Below are positions 17,461 to 27,399 of a DNA stretch of 64,000 nucleotides, one piece after another. The position numbers and the translations under genes were made by a program. Source of the stretch: Ignavibacteriales bacterium (GTDB lineage: Bacteria > Bacteroidota > Ignavibacteria > Ignavibacteriales > Melioribacteraceae); contig JACKAB010000010.1 of NCBI GenBank assembly GCA_020635285.1, positions 69,375 to 133,374 on the forward strand, written 5' to 3'. Under the pieces are notes generated by a model. The model was not told the DNA's origin, searched no databases, and saw only the letters and a program-made list of their open reading frames with translations. Each line of letters begins with the position of its first letter. The first letter of the stretch is position 1.

Positions 17461-19833
17461 ATGACTAAAATTTTAGAAGTAAATAAAACTCAAACTAATT
17501 TAGAAAAGCTTGTTGTCTTTGATAGATTAGAAGTTGGGCCAATTAAAATTGAGAAGAAAAGAATTGTTGCTCCTTACACAATTTTTAAAAAAGATTTTTC
17601 AGATTCCATAGAATTAATTTATAGTTATGAGGAAGATGTCTTTGACCCAGAAGATGATTCTCATTTGAATCTTGCAAGTATGATTGCTGCACAAGTTGCA
17701 ATTAATTATGGATTATTTTGTAAAAAAATTACTTTCAATGGATTATATGATAATACCGATCAAAATGTAATTAAAGATTGGATGGAAAATACCGCACGAG
17801 AAATTTATGTGAAAAAATTTCTTGAGCCAAACCCATTTTTAATTGGTGATGCTGTTAATCTTCCCGTAATAAAATTAAAAAAATATTCTTATGCAGAGCT
17901 TGAATTTATTGATGCTAACCAAGAACCAATTAAAACTAGCTGGGAGTTTTGGAATAATGACAAATCTAAACACTGCGTTCTTTCAAGCGGCGGTAAAGAT
18001 AGCTTACTAACATATGGATTACTTAATGAATTAAATTTAGAAACACATCCAATTTTTATAAATGAGAGCGGAAGACATTGGTTTACAGCTCTTAACGCTT
18101 ATCGATATTTCAAAGATAACGTACCAAATACCAGCAGAGTTTGGGTAAACTCTGATAGGGTTTTCCCATTTATGTTAAGACATATGCCGTTTATTAGAAA
18201 AGACTTTGCTGATGTTCGAGCAGACATTTATCCAATTAGATTATGGACGGTGGCTGTATTTCTCTATGGCGTTTTACCTTTGCTGCGTAAACGTGGAATT
18301 GGTAGACTATTAATTGGTGATGAATATGACACATCCGAAAGGAAAAATTTCAAAGGCATAACTCATTATGATGGTTTATATGATCAGAGCAGATTTTTTG
18401 ATGAGAGTATGACAAGATATTTTATGCGCAAAGGTTGGGCGGTTGCTCAATTTTCAATATTGCGTCCTTTATCAGAAATGTTGATTGAAACTATTTTAGC
18501 AACCAGATATAAAGATTTAATTCAACATCAAGTTTCTTGTCACTCTGCGCATAAAGAAAAAGACGGAGAAAGAGTTAAACCGTGCGGCAAATGCGAAAAG
18601 TGTAAAAGAATTATTGGTATGTTAACAGCAATAAATGTCGATCCAAAAATTTGCGGATACACTGATACACAAATAGTAGAAGGGCTAAAGTCGCTCGCAA
18701 ACATTTCATTGCATCAAGAAGCCGCCGGAGCCGAACATCTAAATTATTTATTAAATGAAAAAAAAATAATTACTCTAGCTGCTGATAAAATTAAAACTCT
18801 AAAACCGCATCCAGAAGTAATGCAAATTAGGATTGATAATGAACGATCTTCTCTTGTTTCAATTCCACAAGATTTAAGAAAACCACTTTTTGAAATTTTT
18901 AGCAAACACGCAAATGGTGTTGTTAAAAAAGTTTCTAGAAACTGGATTAAAATTGATGCGCGAAAAGAAGCCGATTTTACTAAGCCATACCCTTTTGAGA
19001 TGGCAAATGCTAAACCCGGTAAAAACATTAACAAATCTAATACAAAATTATCAAGTAAGTATTTATGGTCAGAACTTACTTGGCCCGAAGCTGAACAACG
19101 CTTAAAAAAAATGGATGTGGCTATTTTGCCAACCGGCGCAATTGAGCAGCACGGTCCACATCTTCCTTTAGATGTTGATGCTTTTGATGCTGAATATTTG
19201 GCAAAAAAGGTAGCCGAAGCTTGCAGTGATCCTAAACCATTAGTTCTTCCCCTCATTTCTTATGGTGTTTCGTATCATCATGATGACTTTAAGGGAACCA
19301 TTAGTATTACAAATGAAACACTTGCAAAATTAGTTTATGATATTGGAATTAATATTGCAAAGCAGGGAATTAAAAAACTACTGATTATAAATGGACACGG
19401 TGATAATAGCCCCACATTAAATTACGCCGCACAAATGATTAACAGAGATGCTAATATTTTTGTCGCTGTTGATACAGGTGAAACAAGCGATGTAGATATC
19501 GATGAACTTGCAGAAACGCATAATGATATACATGCCGGGGAAATTGAAACCAGTACAACACTTGCAATACGTCCGGAAATGGTACAGATGAATAAAGCGA
19601 AAAAAACATCGTTAAATTTTACAAGTCGGTATTTAAATTTCTCTTCAATAAGAGGCGTTCCTTGGTATGCGCAGACTGAAAAAATTTCTGCAAATGGAAC
19701 AATGGGCGATCCAACAAAAGCTACTGCAGAAAAGGGTAACAAAATGTGGGGAATTATGATTGCTCACTTGGTTTCCTTTGTAGAAGATTTAAAAAGAATG
19801 ACTTTGGATGAAATTCATCAAAAAAGATATTAG
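17461..19833 (+). CDS. Fusion of PP-loop ATPase (MurL/QueC-like) and creatininase-family amidohydrolase
   Basis: A 790-aa, two-part protein. Residues 1-430 form a PP-loop ATP pyrophosphatase with SGGKDS at 176-181 and a zinc-type cysteine cluster, Cys360 plus CGKCEKC at 375-381, as in QueC-like enzymes. Residues about 540-790 are a creatininase-family metalloamidohydrolase with E562 in EQHGPHLPLDVD, NGHGDN at 644-649, and HAGEIETS from 691 with Glu694. Both active sites look complete. MurL, the ATP-dependent epimerase of the L-Glu in UDP-MurNAc-L-Ala-L-Glu, is a family comparison worth making for the N-terminal half. An AGGGATATA stretch precedes the ATG. The gene is 20 bp after DUF1611 and 9 bp before the epimerase. 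I do not know a characterised protein with this fusion. Confidence 0.8.
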   Translation: MTKILEVNKTQTNLEKLVVFDRLEVGPIKIEKKRIVAPYTIFKKDFSDSIELIYSYEEDVFDPEDDSHLNLASMIAAQVAINYGLFCKKITFNGLYDNTDQNVIKDWMENTAREIYVKKFLEPNPFLIGDAVNLPVIKLKKYSYAELEFIDANQEPIKTSWEFWNNDKSKHCVLSSGGKDSLLTYGLLNELNLETHPIFINESGRHWFTALNAYRYFKDNVPNTSRVWVNSDRVFPFMLRHMPFIRKDFADVRADIYPIRLWTVAVFLYGVLPLLRKRGIGRLLIGDEYDTSERKNFKGITHYDGLYDQSRFFDESMTRYFMRKGWAVAQFSILRPLSEMLIETILATRYKDLIQHQVSCHSAHKEKDGERVKPCGKCEKCKRIIGMLTAINVDPKICGYTDTQIVEGLKSLANISLHQEAAGAEHLNYLLNEKKIITLAADKIKTLKPHPEVMQIRIDNERSSLVSIPQDLRKPLFEIFSKHANGVVKKVSRNWIKIDARKEADFTKPYPFEMANAKPGKNINKSNTKLSSKYLWSELTWPEAEQRLKKMDVAILPTGAIEQHGPHLPLDVDAFDAEYLAKKVAEACSDPKPLVLPLISYGVSYHHDDFKGTISITNETLAKLVYDIGINIAKQGIKKLLIINGHGDNSPTLNYAAQMINRDANIFVAVDTGETSDVDIDELAETHNDIHAGEIETSTTLAIRPEMVQMNKAKKTSLNFTSRYLNFSSIRGVPWYAQTEKISANGTMGDPTKATAEKGNKMWGIMIAHLVSFVEDLKRMTLDEIHQKRY

Positions 19834-19842
19834 TGAGCCAAA

Positions 19843-20904
19843 ATGAAAATTGCTTCAATTGAGACTTGGTCTCACAAAATGAAATTGTCAAGTCCATATA
19901 CAATTGCTTATGAAACTATTGACTCGACTGTAAATGTATTTACAAAAATTACAACTAATAAAGGAACTGTTGGCTTCGGTTGTGCAGCACCAGATTTAGA
20001 AGTAACCGGCGAAACTGAAGAAAGTGTAATCACTTCATGTAATGATATAATTGAACCTTTACTGAAAGGCTCTGATGCTTTGCGCTATTCTTATCAACTT
20101 AACAAATTAAGCGAACCGCTTAAAAAACATCCTTCTGCAATGGCGATGATTGATATGGCTCTCTTTGATATTATGGGCAAAGAAGCAAATATGCCAATCT
20201 ATAAAATGCTTGGTGGTTTTAGAGAAAAAATGAAAACCAGCATCACTATTGGAATTTTACCAATTAACGACACAGTACAAAATGCAAAAGAATATATTAA
20301 ACAAGGCTTTAGTATTCTTAAAATAAAGGGCGGAGCTGATGTGGATGAAGATGTTGAGCGAATGAAAAAAGTTAGAGAAGCTGTTGGTAAAAATGTGCAA
20401 CTAAGATTTGACGCAAACCAAGGTTATTCAGTTTATGAATCACTAAAATTTGTTGAAGAAACCAGAGATGTAAAAATTGAATTGCTTGAACAGCCAACAT
20501 CAAAGCAAGAGCCTGATTTGCTTGGAAGAGTTACTAATAATGTTCCCATTATAGTTATGGCTGATGAAAGCTTAATGAATTTAGTAGATGCATTTAAACT
20601 TGCAAGAAGAGATTTGGTAGATACAGTAAATATTAAATTGATGAAGGTCGGAGGAATTGACGAAGCAATTAAAATTAATGCCGTTGCCAAAGCTGCCAAC
20701 TTAGAGGTAATGGTTGGATGCATGGATGAATCCGCACTTGGCATTGCAGCTGGTTTGCATTTTGCACTTTCTAAACCTAATGTAACTTATGCAGATTTAG
20801 ATGGGCACCTTGATTTAATAGACGATCCGGCAAAGGGTGCGGTAATTCTAAAGAACGGAACTCTTTATCCAACCAACAAACCAGGGCTTGGATTTAATTT
20901 ATAA
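19843..20904 (+). CDS. Dipeptide epimerase, enolase superfamily (Ala-Glu epimerase-like)
   Basis: A 353-aa enolase-superfamily enzyme. The full catalytic set of L-Ala-D/L-Glu epimerases is visible: Lys160 and Lys162 (LKIKGG), metal ligands Asp190 (RFDANQ), Glu216 (LLEQPT) and Asp241 (MADES), and Lys265 (NIKLMK). The MDES motif near 297 matches the family residue that binds the dipeptide N-terminus. These positions align with the classical B. subtilis enzyme with almost no offset. It is the last gene of the 15.2-20.9 kb operon. Its role could be muropeptide recycling (L-Ala-D-Glu to L-Ala-L-Glu) or N-acylglutamate epimerisation as in DgcA. Confidence 0.88.
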   Translation: MKIASIETWSHKMKLSSPYTIAYETIDSTVNVFTKITTNKGTVGFGCAAPDLEVTGETEESVITSCNDIIEPLLKGSDALRYSYQLNKLSEPLKKHPSAMAMIDMALFDIMGKEANMPIYKMLGGFREKMKTSITIGILPINDTVQNAKEYIKQGFSILKIKGGADVDEDVERMKKVREAVGKNVQLRFDANQGYSVYESLKFVEETRDVKIELLEQPTSKQEPDLLGRVTNNVPIIVMADESLMNLVDAFKLARRDLVDTVNIKLMKVGGIDEAIKINAVAKAANLEVMVGCMDESALGIAAGLHFALSKPNVTYADLDGHLDLIDDPAKGAVILKNGTLYPTNKPGLGFNL

Positions 20905-21052
20905 TATTTTTTTCTCCGTGAAAAATCTCTATATTTTTCTTTTTGTTGCTCTTCCCACAACTATTAGTTTTTACCGATTTGTTTATTGATTGTTCAACTC
21001 CCCAATTTCCATTAAGTTTACATATGTAAATTTTAATATTATTATTTCAATT

Positions 21053-22012
21053 ATGTCAAAAATTATAATCGGTATTCATGGACTAGGCAATAAGCCATCC
21101 AGAGAATTATTAGAGAAGTGGTGGAAAGCTTCTATTGATGAAGGGTTGCAGCATATTGGTAAATCACAAATAAAATATGATTTTGAACTTATTTATTGGG
21201 CGGATATTTTAAATCCAAAATCGCTGGATGAAAACATAACCGATAAAGACAGTAAGTTTTTTATAAATGAAAAATACACACCCGCCTCAAAAGATTTTGT
21301 TCCATATAAAGTTGAGCCCAATTCAATTATAGATCAAATCATTTATAGTCAGTTTGATAAAATTTTTGTTGATCCCAGCTTCAACAAAAATCACGAAGTA
21401 ATTTCTGAGTTTCTTGTAAAAATGTATTTTAGAGAAATGTCTATTTATTATTCCGAAGAGGAAGAATATAAAGATTACAGAAATATTATAATGTACAGAA
21501 TTCTAGCCGTGTTAAAGAAAATATGAGAAAAATGAAATTTTTTTAATTGCTCATTCTATGGGTTCAATAATCATTTATGATATTTTGACAAAGTTGGCTC
21601 CTAAATTAAAAATTAAAATTTTATTACTATTGGCTCCCCTCTAGGATTACCTATAATTGTTGAAAAAAAAAGGGCATTTCAAAAAATCAAAACAAACCCA
21701 CAAACTCCAGAAGGAGTATTGGAATGGATAAATTTTGCTGATAAAGAAGATAAAATTGCAGTAAAATCAGAATTGGCTGATTATTATTCTCCCAATAAAA
21801 AAGGAGTAGTCCCAAAATTTATTGAAGTTACAAATAATTACGAAATAAACAACCATAGAAATCCGCACAAAAGTTATGGCTACTTAAGAGCAAAACAATT
21901 TTCAGAAGTGCTCTATAAATTCCTGACTAAAGATATAACCCAATTTGATTTGTGGAAAGTAAAAGCGGCTGGAAACATTAAAAAGTTTTTCAAAAAATTT
22001 TTAGGTACTTAA
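21053..22012 (+). CDS. Alpha/beta-hydrolase (lipase-like), frameshifted
   Basis: About 318 aa after joining three frames. It starts MSKIIIGIHGLGNKPSREL, an oxyanion-region HGLG motif. After a frame change near 21525 the nucleophile motif IAHSMGS (G/A-H-S-M-G class) appears at about 21549-21570. After another change near 21640 the C-terminus runs to 22012. ATG at 21053 is chosen over the further upstream ATG because it starts directly at the first beta strand. Conserved sequence on both sides of each break points to indels in A/T runs. It abuts glpD (stop TAA directly followed by ATG). Substrate unknown. Confidence 0.7.
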
Positions 22013-23569
22013 ATGAATAGAAATGAAATGCTCGCTAAATTAGAATTAACCAAGCTTTGGGATTTTATAATAATTGGCGGGGGTGCTACCGGCATTGGCT
22101 GCGCCATAGAGGCGGCATCAAGAGGTTATAAAACTCTTTTACTTGAACAATCTGATTTTGCGAAAGGAACATCCGGCAGAAGCACAAAACTTGTGCATGG
22201 CGGAGTTAGATATTTACAACAAGGGAATATTTCTTTGGTCCTTGAAGCATTAAAAGAGCGTGGGGTGTTAAGAAGAAATGCTCCTCATTTAGTTCATGAT
22301 CTTCCATTTATTGTTCCAAATTACGATTGGTGGGAAGGACCTTTTTACGGAATTGGTTTAAAACTCTATGATGCGCTTGCTGGCAAGGAAGGATTTGGTG
22401 CATCGAAGCTTTTATCTAAAGAAGAAACATTAAAACATATTCCAACTATTGAACAAAAAGGATTAAGAGGCGGTGTAATTTATTATGATGGTCAGTTTGA
22501 TGATGCTAGACTTGCAATAAATATGGCTGAAACTGCTTATGAGCAAGGCGCAACATTAATTAACTATTTTAAAGTTACCTCTTTAGTTAAAGATGATGAT
22601 ATGATTTGCGGAGTTGGAGCAACTGATGTTGAATCTAATAAAGCTTATTCTCTTAATGCAAAGGTTGTAATAAATGCAACTGGTGTTTTTACAGATTCTA
22701 TTAGAAAAATGGATGACGGTAATGCAAACAATATTATTGTTAGCGGTCAAGGAGTTCATATTGTTTTGGATAAATCTTTTCTTCCCGGTGATAGTGCAAT
22801 CATGGTTCCGGAAACTGATGACGGCAGAGTGCTCTTTGCAATCCCTTGGCACAATTATGTTTTAGTTGGAACAACTGATACTCCCGTAGATGAATTTTTA
22901 CTAGAGCCAATTGCAATGGAAGAGGAAATTGAATTTTTATTGAAACACACTGCAAGATATTTAACAAAAGATCCTACTCGAGCAGATATTTTAAGTGTGT
23001 TTGCCGGCTTACGACCATTAGTAAAAAGCGGCGAGGTAGAAAATACAGCAGCTATTTCCAGAGATCATACTTTAAATATTTCACGCTCCGGATTGGTTAC
23101 AATAACCGGGGGGAAATGGACGACTTACAGAAAAATGGCAGAAGACACAATTGACCAGGCTATTTTATTAGCTCGTTTGGATTTTGAAGAATCTGTAACA
23201 AAAGAACTCCGCATTCACGGGTATCATAGTCACGCAGATGAGTTTGGCAATCTTGAAATTTACGGCTCAGACGCAATTGCAATTCAAGAATTATTGAATG
23301 AAGATGATTCTTATAATGAAAAACTTCATCCTAAGTTTAATACGGTTATTGGAGAAATTATTTGGGCCGTTAGAAAGGAAATGGCTAGAACAGTTGATGA
23401 TTTTCTATCTCGCAGAACAAGAATTTTATTAATGGACGCAAAAGCAAGCATGGAATCTGCTCCAAAAGTTGCTAAAATAATGGCAAAGGAATTAGGACAA
23501 GATAATGTTTGGGTTGAAAATCAGATTAATGAATTTAATGAAATTGCGAAAAATTATATTTTAAAATAA
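22013..23569 (+). CDS. glpD: FAD-dependent glycerol-3-phosphate dehydrogenase
   Basis: A 518-aa membrane-associated flavoenzyme that oxidises sn-glycerol-3-phosphate to dihydroxyacetone phosphate and passes electrons to quinone. The FAD Rossmann motif is GGGATGIGCA at 22-31. GlpD signatures follow: KGTSGRSTKLVHGGVRYL, then GGKWTTYRKMAED in the C-terminal part. The 518-aa length fits the GlpD class. The ATG follows the preceding stop codon without a gap. No glpK or glpF lies nearby. Its substrate could come partly from the glycerophosphodiesterase encoded at 14.4 kb. Confidence 0.95.
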   Translation: MNRNEMLAKLELTKLWDFIIIGGGATGIGCAIEAASRGYKTLLLEQSDFAKGTSGRSTKLVHGGVRYLQQGNISLVLEALKERGVLRRNAPHLVHDLPFIVPNYDWWEGPFYGIGLKLYDALAGKEGFGASKLLSKEETLKHIPTIEQKGLRGGVIYYDGQFDDARLAINMAETAYEQGATLINYFKVTSLVKDDDMICGVGATDVESNKAYSLNAKVVINATGVFTDSIRKMDDGNANNIIVSGQGVHIVLDKSFLPGDSAIMVPETDDGRVLFAIPWHNYVLVGTTDTPVDEFLLEPIAMEEEIEFLLKHTARYLTKDPTRADILSVFAGLRPLVKSGEVENTAAISRDHTLNISRSGLVTITGGKWTTYRKMAEDTIDQAILLARLDFEESVTKELRIHGYHSHADEFGNLEIYGSDAIAIQELLNEDDSYNEKLHPKFNTVIGEIIWAVRKEMARTVDDFLSRRTRILLMDAKASMESAPKVAKIMAKELGQDNVWVENQINEFNEIAKNYILK

Positions 23570-23585
23570 TTTTTGTTGTTCCCCT

Positions 23586-23612
23586 TGTAACATTGTACAG
23601 TTTCATTTCGTC
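23586..23612 (+). promoter_or_regulatory. Putative ECF-sigma promoter for the DUF5686 gene
   Basis: TGTAACA, a 16-base spacer, then CGTC (followed by TATAT), 15 bp before the ATG at 23628. The AAC-type -35 and CGTC-type -10 are hallmarks of ECF-sigma promoters. The site would put an envelope protein under an envelope-stress type sigma factor. It differs from the promoter motif at 31.3 and 33.2 kb, so a different ECF factor would be involved. Confidence 0.4.
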
Positions 23613-23627
23613 TATATATTTAACTCA

Positions 23628-26037
23628 ATGAAAATTTCGAAAAATTTAAAAATGAAATTGTTTTTAATATTATTTTTTACTTTTACATCTTTTCTCTTTG
23701 CTCAAAAAACAAACCTCACCGGAAAAATTTACAATCTACAAACAAGAAGACCTATTCCTTTTGTAAACGTAGGAATTCAAGGAACATATTTTGGAACAAG
23801 TTCTAATGAGTACGGAAATTTTAAACTTGTCCTATCTAATGGTTCCTACAATTTGATTGTAAGTTGTGTAGGGTTTGAATCAACAATAATCAAGGTTTCA
23901 ATTCCAAATGAAAATGAAATTTCTATAAATCTCAAACCAATTCCAATAGAATTGCCAGAAGTAGTTATCGATGCTGATGAAAATCCTGCATATACACAAT
24001 AATCAGAAAGGCTATAGCCAATAAGAAAAAAACAAATTGGTTTTAAAAAAATTATAATTATGATTTTTATTCTAAGAACATTTTAAATCCGGTGAAGAGA
24101 TTGTTTTTATTGAAGAAGACGTTGGAGAAGGTTTTAAGATTTTACCAAATGATGTTAAAGAATTAAAAACTGAGCTAAGCAAGACTAAAAATATTTCTAA
24201 GCAAACTTTTCAAAACTCAGACTTAAATTTTTTTGAAAAAGAGATAATAGATTTTACCGATGATTCTTTAACGTTAGGTAAATTTGTTTTTCATTTACCC
24301 ATTTCTAAATTTGCTTTTGATTATTATGACTATCTACTGCTTGGTGTTCAGCAAAGTAATAATCATAATTTTTATCAAATTAAAGTTATTCCTTATTCTA
24401 AAATACGACCAACATTTAGGGGTGAAATATTAATTGATGATTCTTCATATGCTCTTGCTGGATTAAACCTAACTCTTGAAAATAGAAACCTGATGCCGTT
24501 CACAGATTTTAAAATGTCAATAATTCAAAATCTTATTAATTATAAAAATTATTGGCTTCCAAAATATTACAACATTGATATTGAAACTAATATAAATTAT
24601 TATCACCTAATTAAGCTTGATAGCGCAATAACTTCTTTTGTAAAAGTATTTAATAATTATAAAATTAATTTGAACAAAGATGATCCGCTCTTGAAAAACA
24701 TAAATCAAATTGGTGATACAACAATTCATTTTGATTCAAAATTAATTACTAAGACCGAAATGGATTCTCTTAGATTATACCCTTTATTGCTTAGAGAAAC
24801 AAAAGCATATGAAGAAATTGATAGCACTAAACGAATTGTATCTTCACTTAAGCTTGGTGGAATTGGCGGAGAATATATAAAATCAAATATTGAAAATCCA
24901 AAGGCTGAACCCGATACTAGTTTTAATATTTTGAATGTTTTAAATATCTCGATTTTCAAAATAATCGAGTTGATGGAATAATGTTAGGATTGAAACATTC
25001 TGATTGGGTGAATAAATCTTTATTTAATTATTCAACAAATATTGGTTATTCTTTTTCTAAAAAGATATTGAATCTAACTTGAGTTTGTTTTTTTTCCAGT
25101 AAAAATTCATTTGTCAATGCTTTAGAATTTAATGCTAATTACAGCACTTTTGCCAATAATTTCTTTAACCCAATATTCTGAGTTTTTTAATGCAATTTCA
25201 GTTTCACTCGGATTTGAAGATCAATTCAATTATTATTTTTCCAGAGGACTTTCTGTAGGAGCAATTAAGAATATTACTAAAAAGACAAATGTAAAATTTA
25301 GCTTAAATATAGAATCACAAAGAAGTATTACTGAAAAAAAATATTACAGCATATTTAATTCTAATAGAAAATTAAGAAAAAAAACCCTAAAATAATTGAG
25401 GAATGGATAACTGTATACTTCTTGAATTAAATATAGGAAGCTCCCTTATAAATTTGATGTTCAAACAAATGATGGGTTTTCATCAAAAATTGAATATTCT
25501 TCCGAATTAATTGGTAGTGATTTTAATTACTTAAAGGTTAGTTTGGGCAGTCAATTTTTATAAGAACATTTTACGATGAATTATTCTTCTCCCATATATG
25601 GCAATATTCATTGAGGTAAATTCAGTTCTTGGAAGTTTTGGACCACAGCATTTAACAACACCACAAACTGCAATGGGTGTGTTTTCTCCTTTGGGAACAA
25701 TGAAAGGAATCCTTCCGTATCAATTTATTGGTGATAAATCTATTTCAATTCATCTTGAACATAATTGGCGTAAAACTTTTTTGATATGCTGGGTATTTAT
25801 TTTCCGGTTGCATGGAATTTAGAATTAACAACTGGAATTTCCGGATTGGGAATATGGAACGATAGCAATTATTTAAACGAGATTAAATCTGACGATTATT
25901 ATTGGGAAATTTATAGCGGTATTTCAGGCATACTTGGACTGTTAAATATAAATGTTGCTTATAATAAATTAAGGGATACCGTTGTGCGCTTTGGATTTTC
26001 AAGTTTTTTAGAATTATATTTTAAGGAAATTATTTAA
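23628..26037 (+). CDS. DUF5686/carboxypeptidase-regulatory outer-membrane protein, heavily frameshifted
   Basis: About 800 aa when the frames are joined. A signal peptide (to about FLFAQ) is followed by a carboxypeptidase-regulatory-like beta-sandwich (LTGKIYNLQTRRPIPFVNVG, residues 26-120). Next comes the DUF5686 middle region, with FRGEILIDDSSYALAG near 24418-24465, and a C-terminal beta-barrel ending FLELYFKEII. At least five frame changes occur (near 24000, 24980, 25080, 25395 and 25790). Family members are abundant outer-membrane proteins of unknown function in Bacteroidetes-type bacteria. The number of breaks makes a true pseudogene possible, but neighbouring genes show the same homopolymer pattern. 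Confidence 0.7.
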
Positions 26038-26270
26038 ATCTCATAATTATTATTTTCATTTCCCAAATAGAAATTTTTAAGTTCTTCGGTTTTTACAATT
26101 ATTAAATTGGGAATAGGTGCAAATTTTACAAACTCTTTTGCATCTTCTAAAGTTTTAAAGGATACCTTAGGAAGATAAATTTCATCTTCCGTTTCCTTTA
26201 TAATGTGATATGGTAAATTATAGTCTAACACTTTCTTTCTTCTAATGCTTGTAAGACGAATTAGCAGCAA
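26034..26270 (-). CDS. Hypothetical 78-aa protein
   Basis: A short ORF, 78 aa, convergent with the DUF5686 gene and overlapping its last bases. I do not recognise a family. It has mixed charge with no TM segment or signal peptide. The central segment VSFKTLEDAKEFVKFAPIPNL looks like a folded alpha/beta unit rather than random translation. The start would be TTG at 26270, which is weak. An alternative is that the N-terminus lies in another frame, given the indels around it. It is 70 bp downstream of the CcmE-like gene on the same strand. Confidence 0.4.
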   Translation of the reverse strand: MLLIRLTSIRRKKVLDYNLPYHIIKETEDEIYLPKVSFKTLEDAKEFVKFAPIPNLIIVKTEELKNFYLGNENNNYEI

Positions 26271-26339
26271 GAAAGTTAAGTGTAAAAATTTTTCTCTTTA
26301 TTACATATCAATATTTCTTTCTAAAACTTCTCCGGCAAC

Positions 26340-26702
26340 TTAATTTCTTAGCTCAATTCCATGAGCATGAAATGCATCTTTACCCGATAAGTGTCCGGTT
26401 ACAACCATTGATTTTGAATCATCCATTCCCGGCGGAAGATCTTTAATTCCGGTAACTAACATTTCTTTGTTATCGCCATCAATTACATAAAAATTGTATG
26501 AACCGTCTTGGGTTCTTGTAGCACCTTTATCTTTTACAAATTTAACAATTATTGGCAAGCTTGCATTACTGTTTGGGTCAAACCTAGCAAAGCTTCCAAG
26601 CTCATCACTTGGTGCAAAGTATGAGAAATAAAGTACAGCAACTATAATAATTACTAGACCGGGAAGAATCAATTTTTGTATGTTTTTCATATATCTTTTC
26701 AC
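26340..26702 (-). CDS. CcmE-like OB-fold membrane-anchored protein
   Basis: A 120-aa protein with a single N-terminal TM helix (about 10-30) and a periplasmic OB-fold-like domain (FYVIDGDNKEMLVTG, then MVVTGHLSGKDAFHAHGIEL), resembling the heme chaperone CcmE of cytochrome c maturation. The heme-attaching motif of CcmE (KHDE, or the CPSKY form in relatives) should follow the last strand. Here the frame stops at GIELRN, and reading one base over gives NKLPEKF, without His or Cys. The protein may therefore be a degenerate paralogue or may be cut by an indel. No other ccm genes are adjacent. Confidence 0.55.
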   Translation of the reverse strand: MKRYMKNIQKLILPGLVIIIVAVLYFSYFAPSDELGSFARFDPNSNASLPIIVKFVKDKGATRTQDGSYNFYVIDGDNKEMLVTGIKDLPPGMDDSKSMVVTGHLSGKDAFHAHGIELRN

Positions 26703-26784
26703 TTTATATTAATAAATCATTTTTATAAGTTACAAACATAACATTTATCAAATCCAATTTCATAAAATTTAGAAAGGTTTTAAA

Positions 26785-27338
26785 ATGGAATCAGCAGAAC
26801 AGACAATGATAAATAATATTAAAATTAAATTTGGAAAATCATTAGAAGAATGGATTAAAATTGTTAATAAGGAAAAATTAACTAAACATTCAGAAATTTT
26901 AAAATTCTTAAAAGTAAAACACGGATTCACACACGGTTATGCAAATTTGGTTTCTATGAAAGCTCGTGAAGCCGATGCTGGTTCTGTGGAAAACCAAGAT
27001 GATTTAATTATTGATCAATACAAAGGAAAGGAAAATCTTAAACCAATTTATGATAAAATAATTTCTGAAATTCTGAAATTTGGAAACAATATTGAAATTG
27101 CTCCAAAAAAAGCTGCTGTAAGTTTGCGTAGGAAAAGACAATTTGCATTAGTTCAACCAAGCACAAAAACCAGAGTTGATTTGGGATTGAAATTAAATGA
27201 TAAGCCCATCGCAGGAAAGTTGGAAGGTTCAGGTCCATTTGGAATAATGTGCACGCATAGAGTTAAGATAGCTGATCAAAAGATATTGATAAAAATGTGA
27301 TTGAATGGTTAAAAGAAGCTTACGAGCAAGCAGAATGA
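26785..27338 (+). CDS. DUF4287/DUF5655 domain protein (one frameshift near the end)
   Basis: About 184 aa. The N-terminal DUF4287 domain covers about 1-80 (TMINNIKIKFGKSLEEWIKI, then KVKHGFTHGYANLVSMKARE). A DUF5655-like domain follows at about 85-184 (LKPIYDKIISEILKFG, then SLRRKRQFALVQPSTKTRVD). The open frame ends at 27300, but a missing base in the A run near 27281 restores the family C-terminus (VIEWLKEAYEQAE) to a stop at 27336-27338. The family is cytoplasmic, widespread and of unknown biochemical function. It is monocistronic here. Confidence 0.82.
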
Positions 27339-27399
27339 TTCTAAATTAATTCAGTATATTTTTTATAAATCTAACTACAAAATATTTAAGGAAAAGCTC

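Noticed and set aside
18744..19256. 170-aa antisense ORF in the creatininase fusion gene
   Set aside because: It lies inside a gene with complete conserved motifs on the other strand; no ribosome site or family match.
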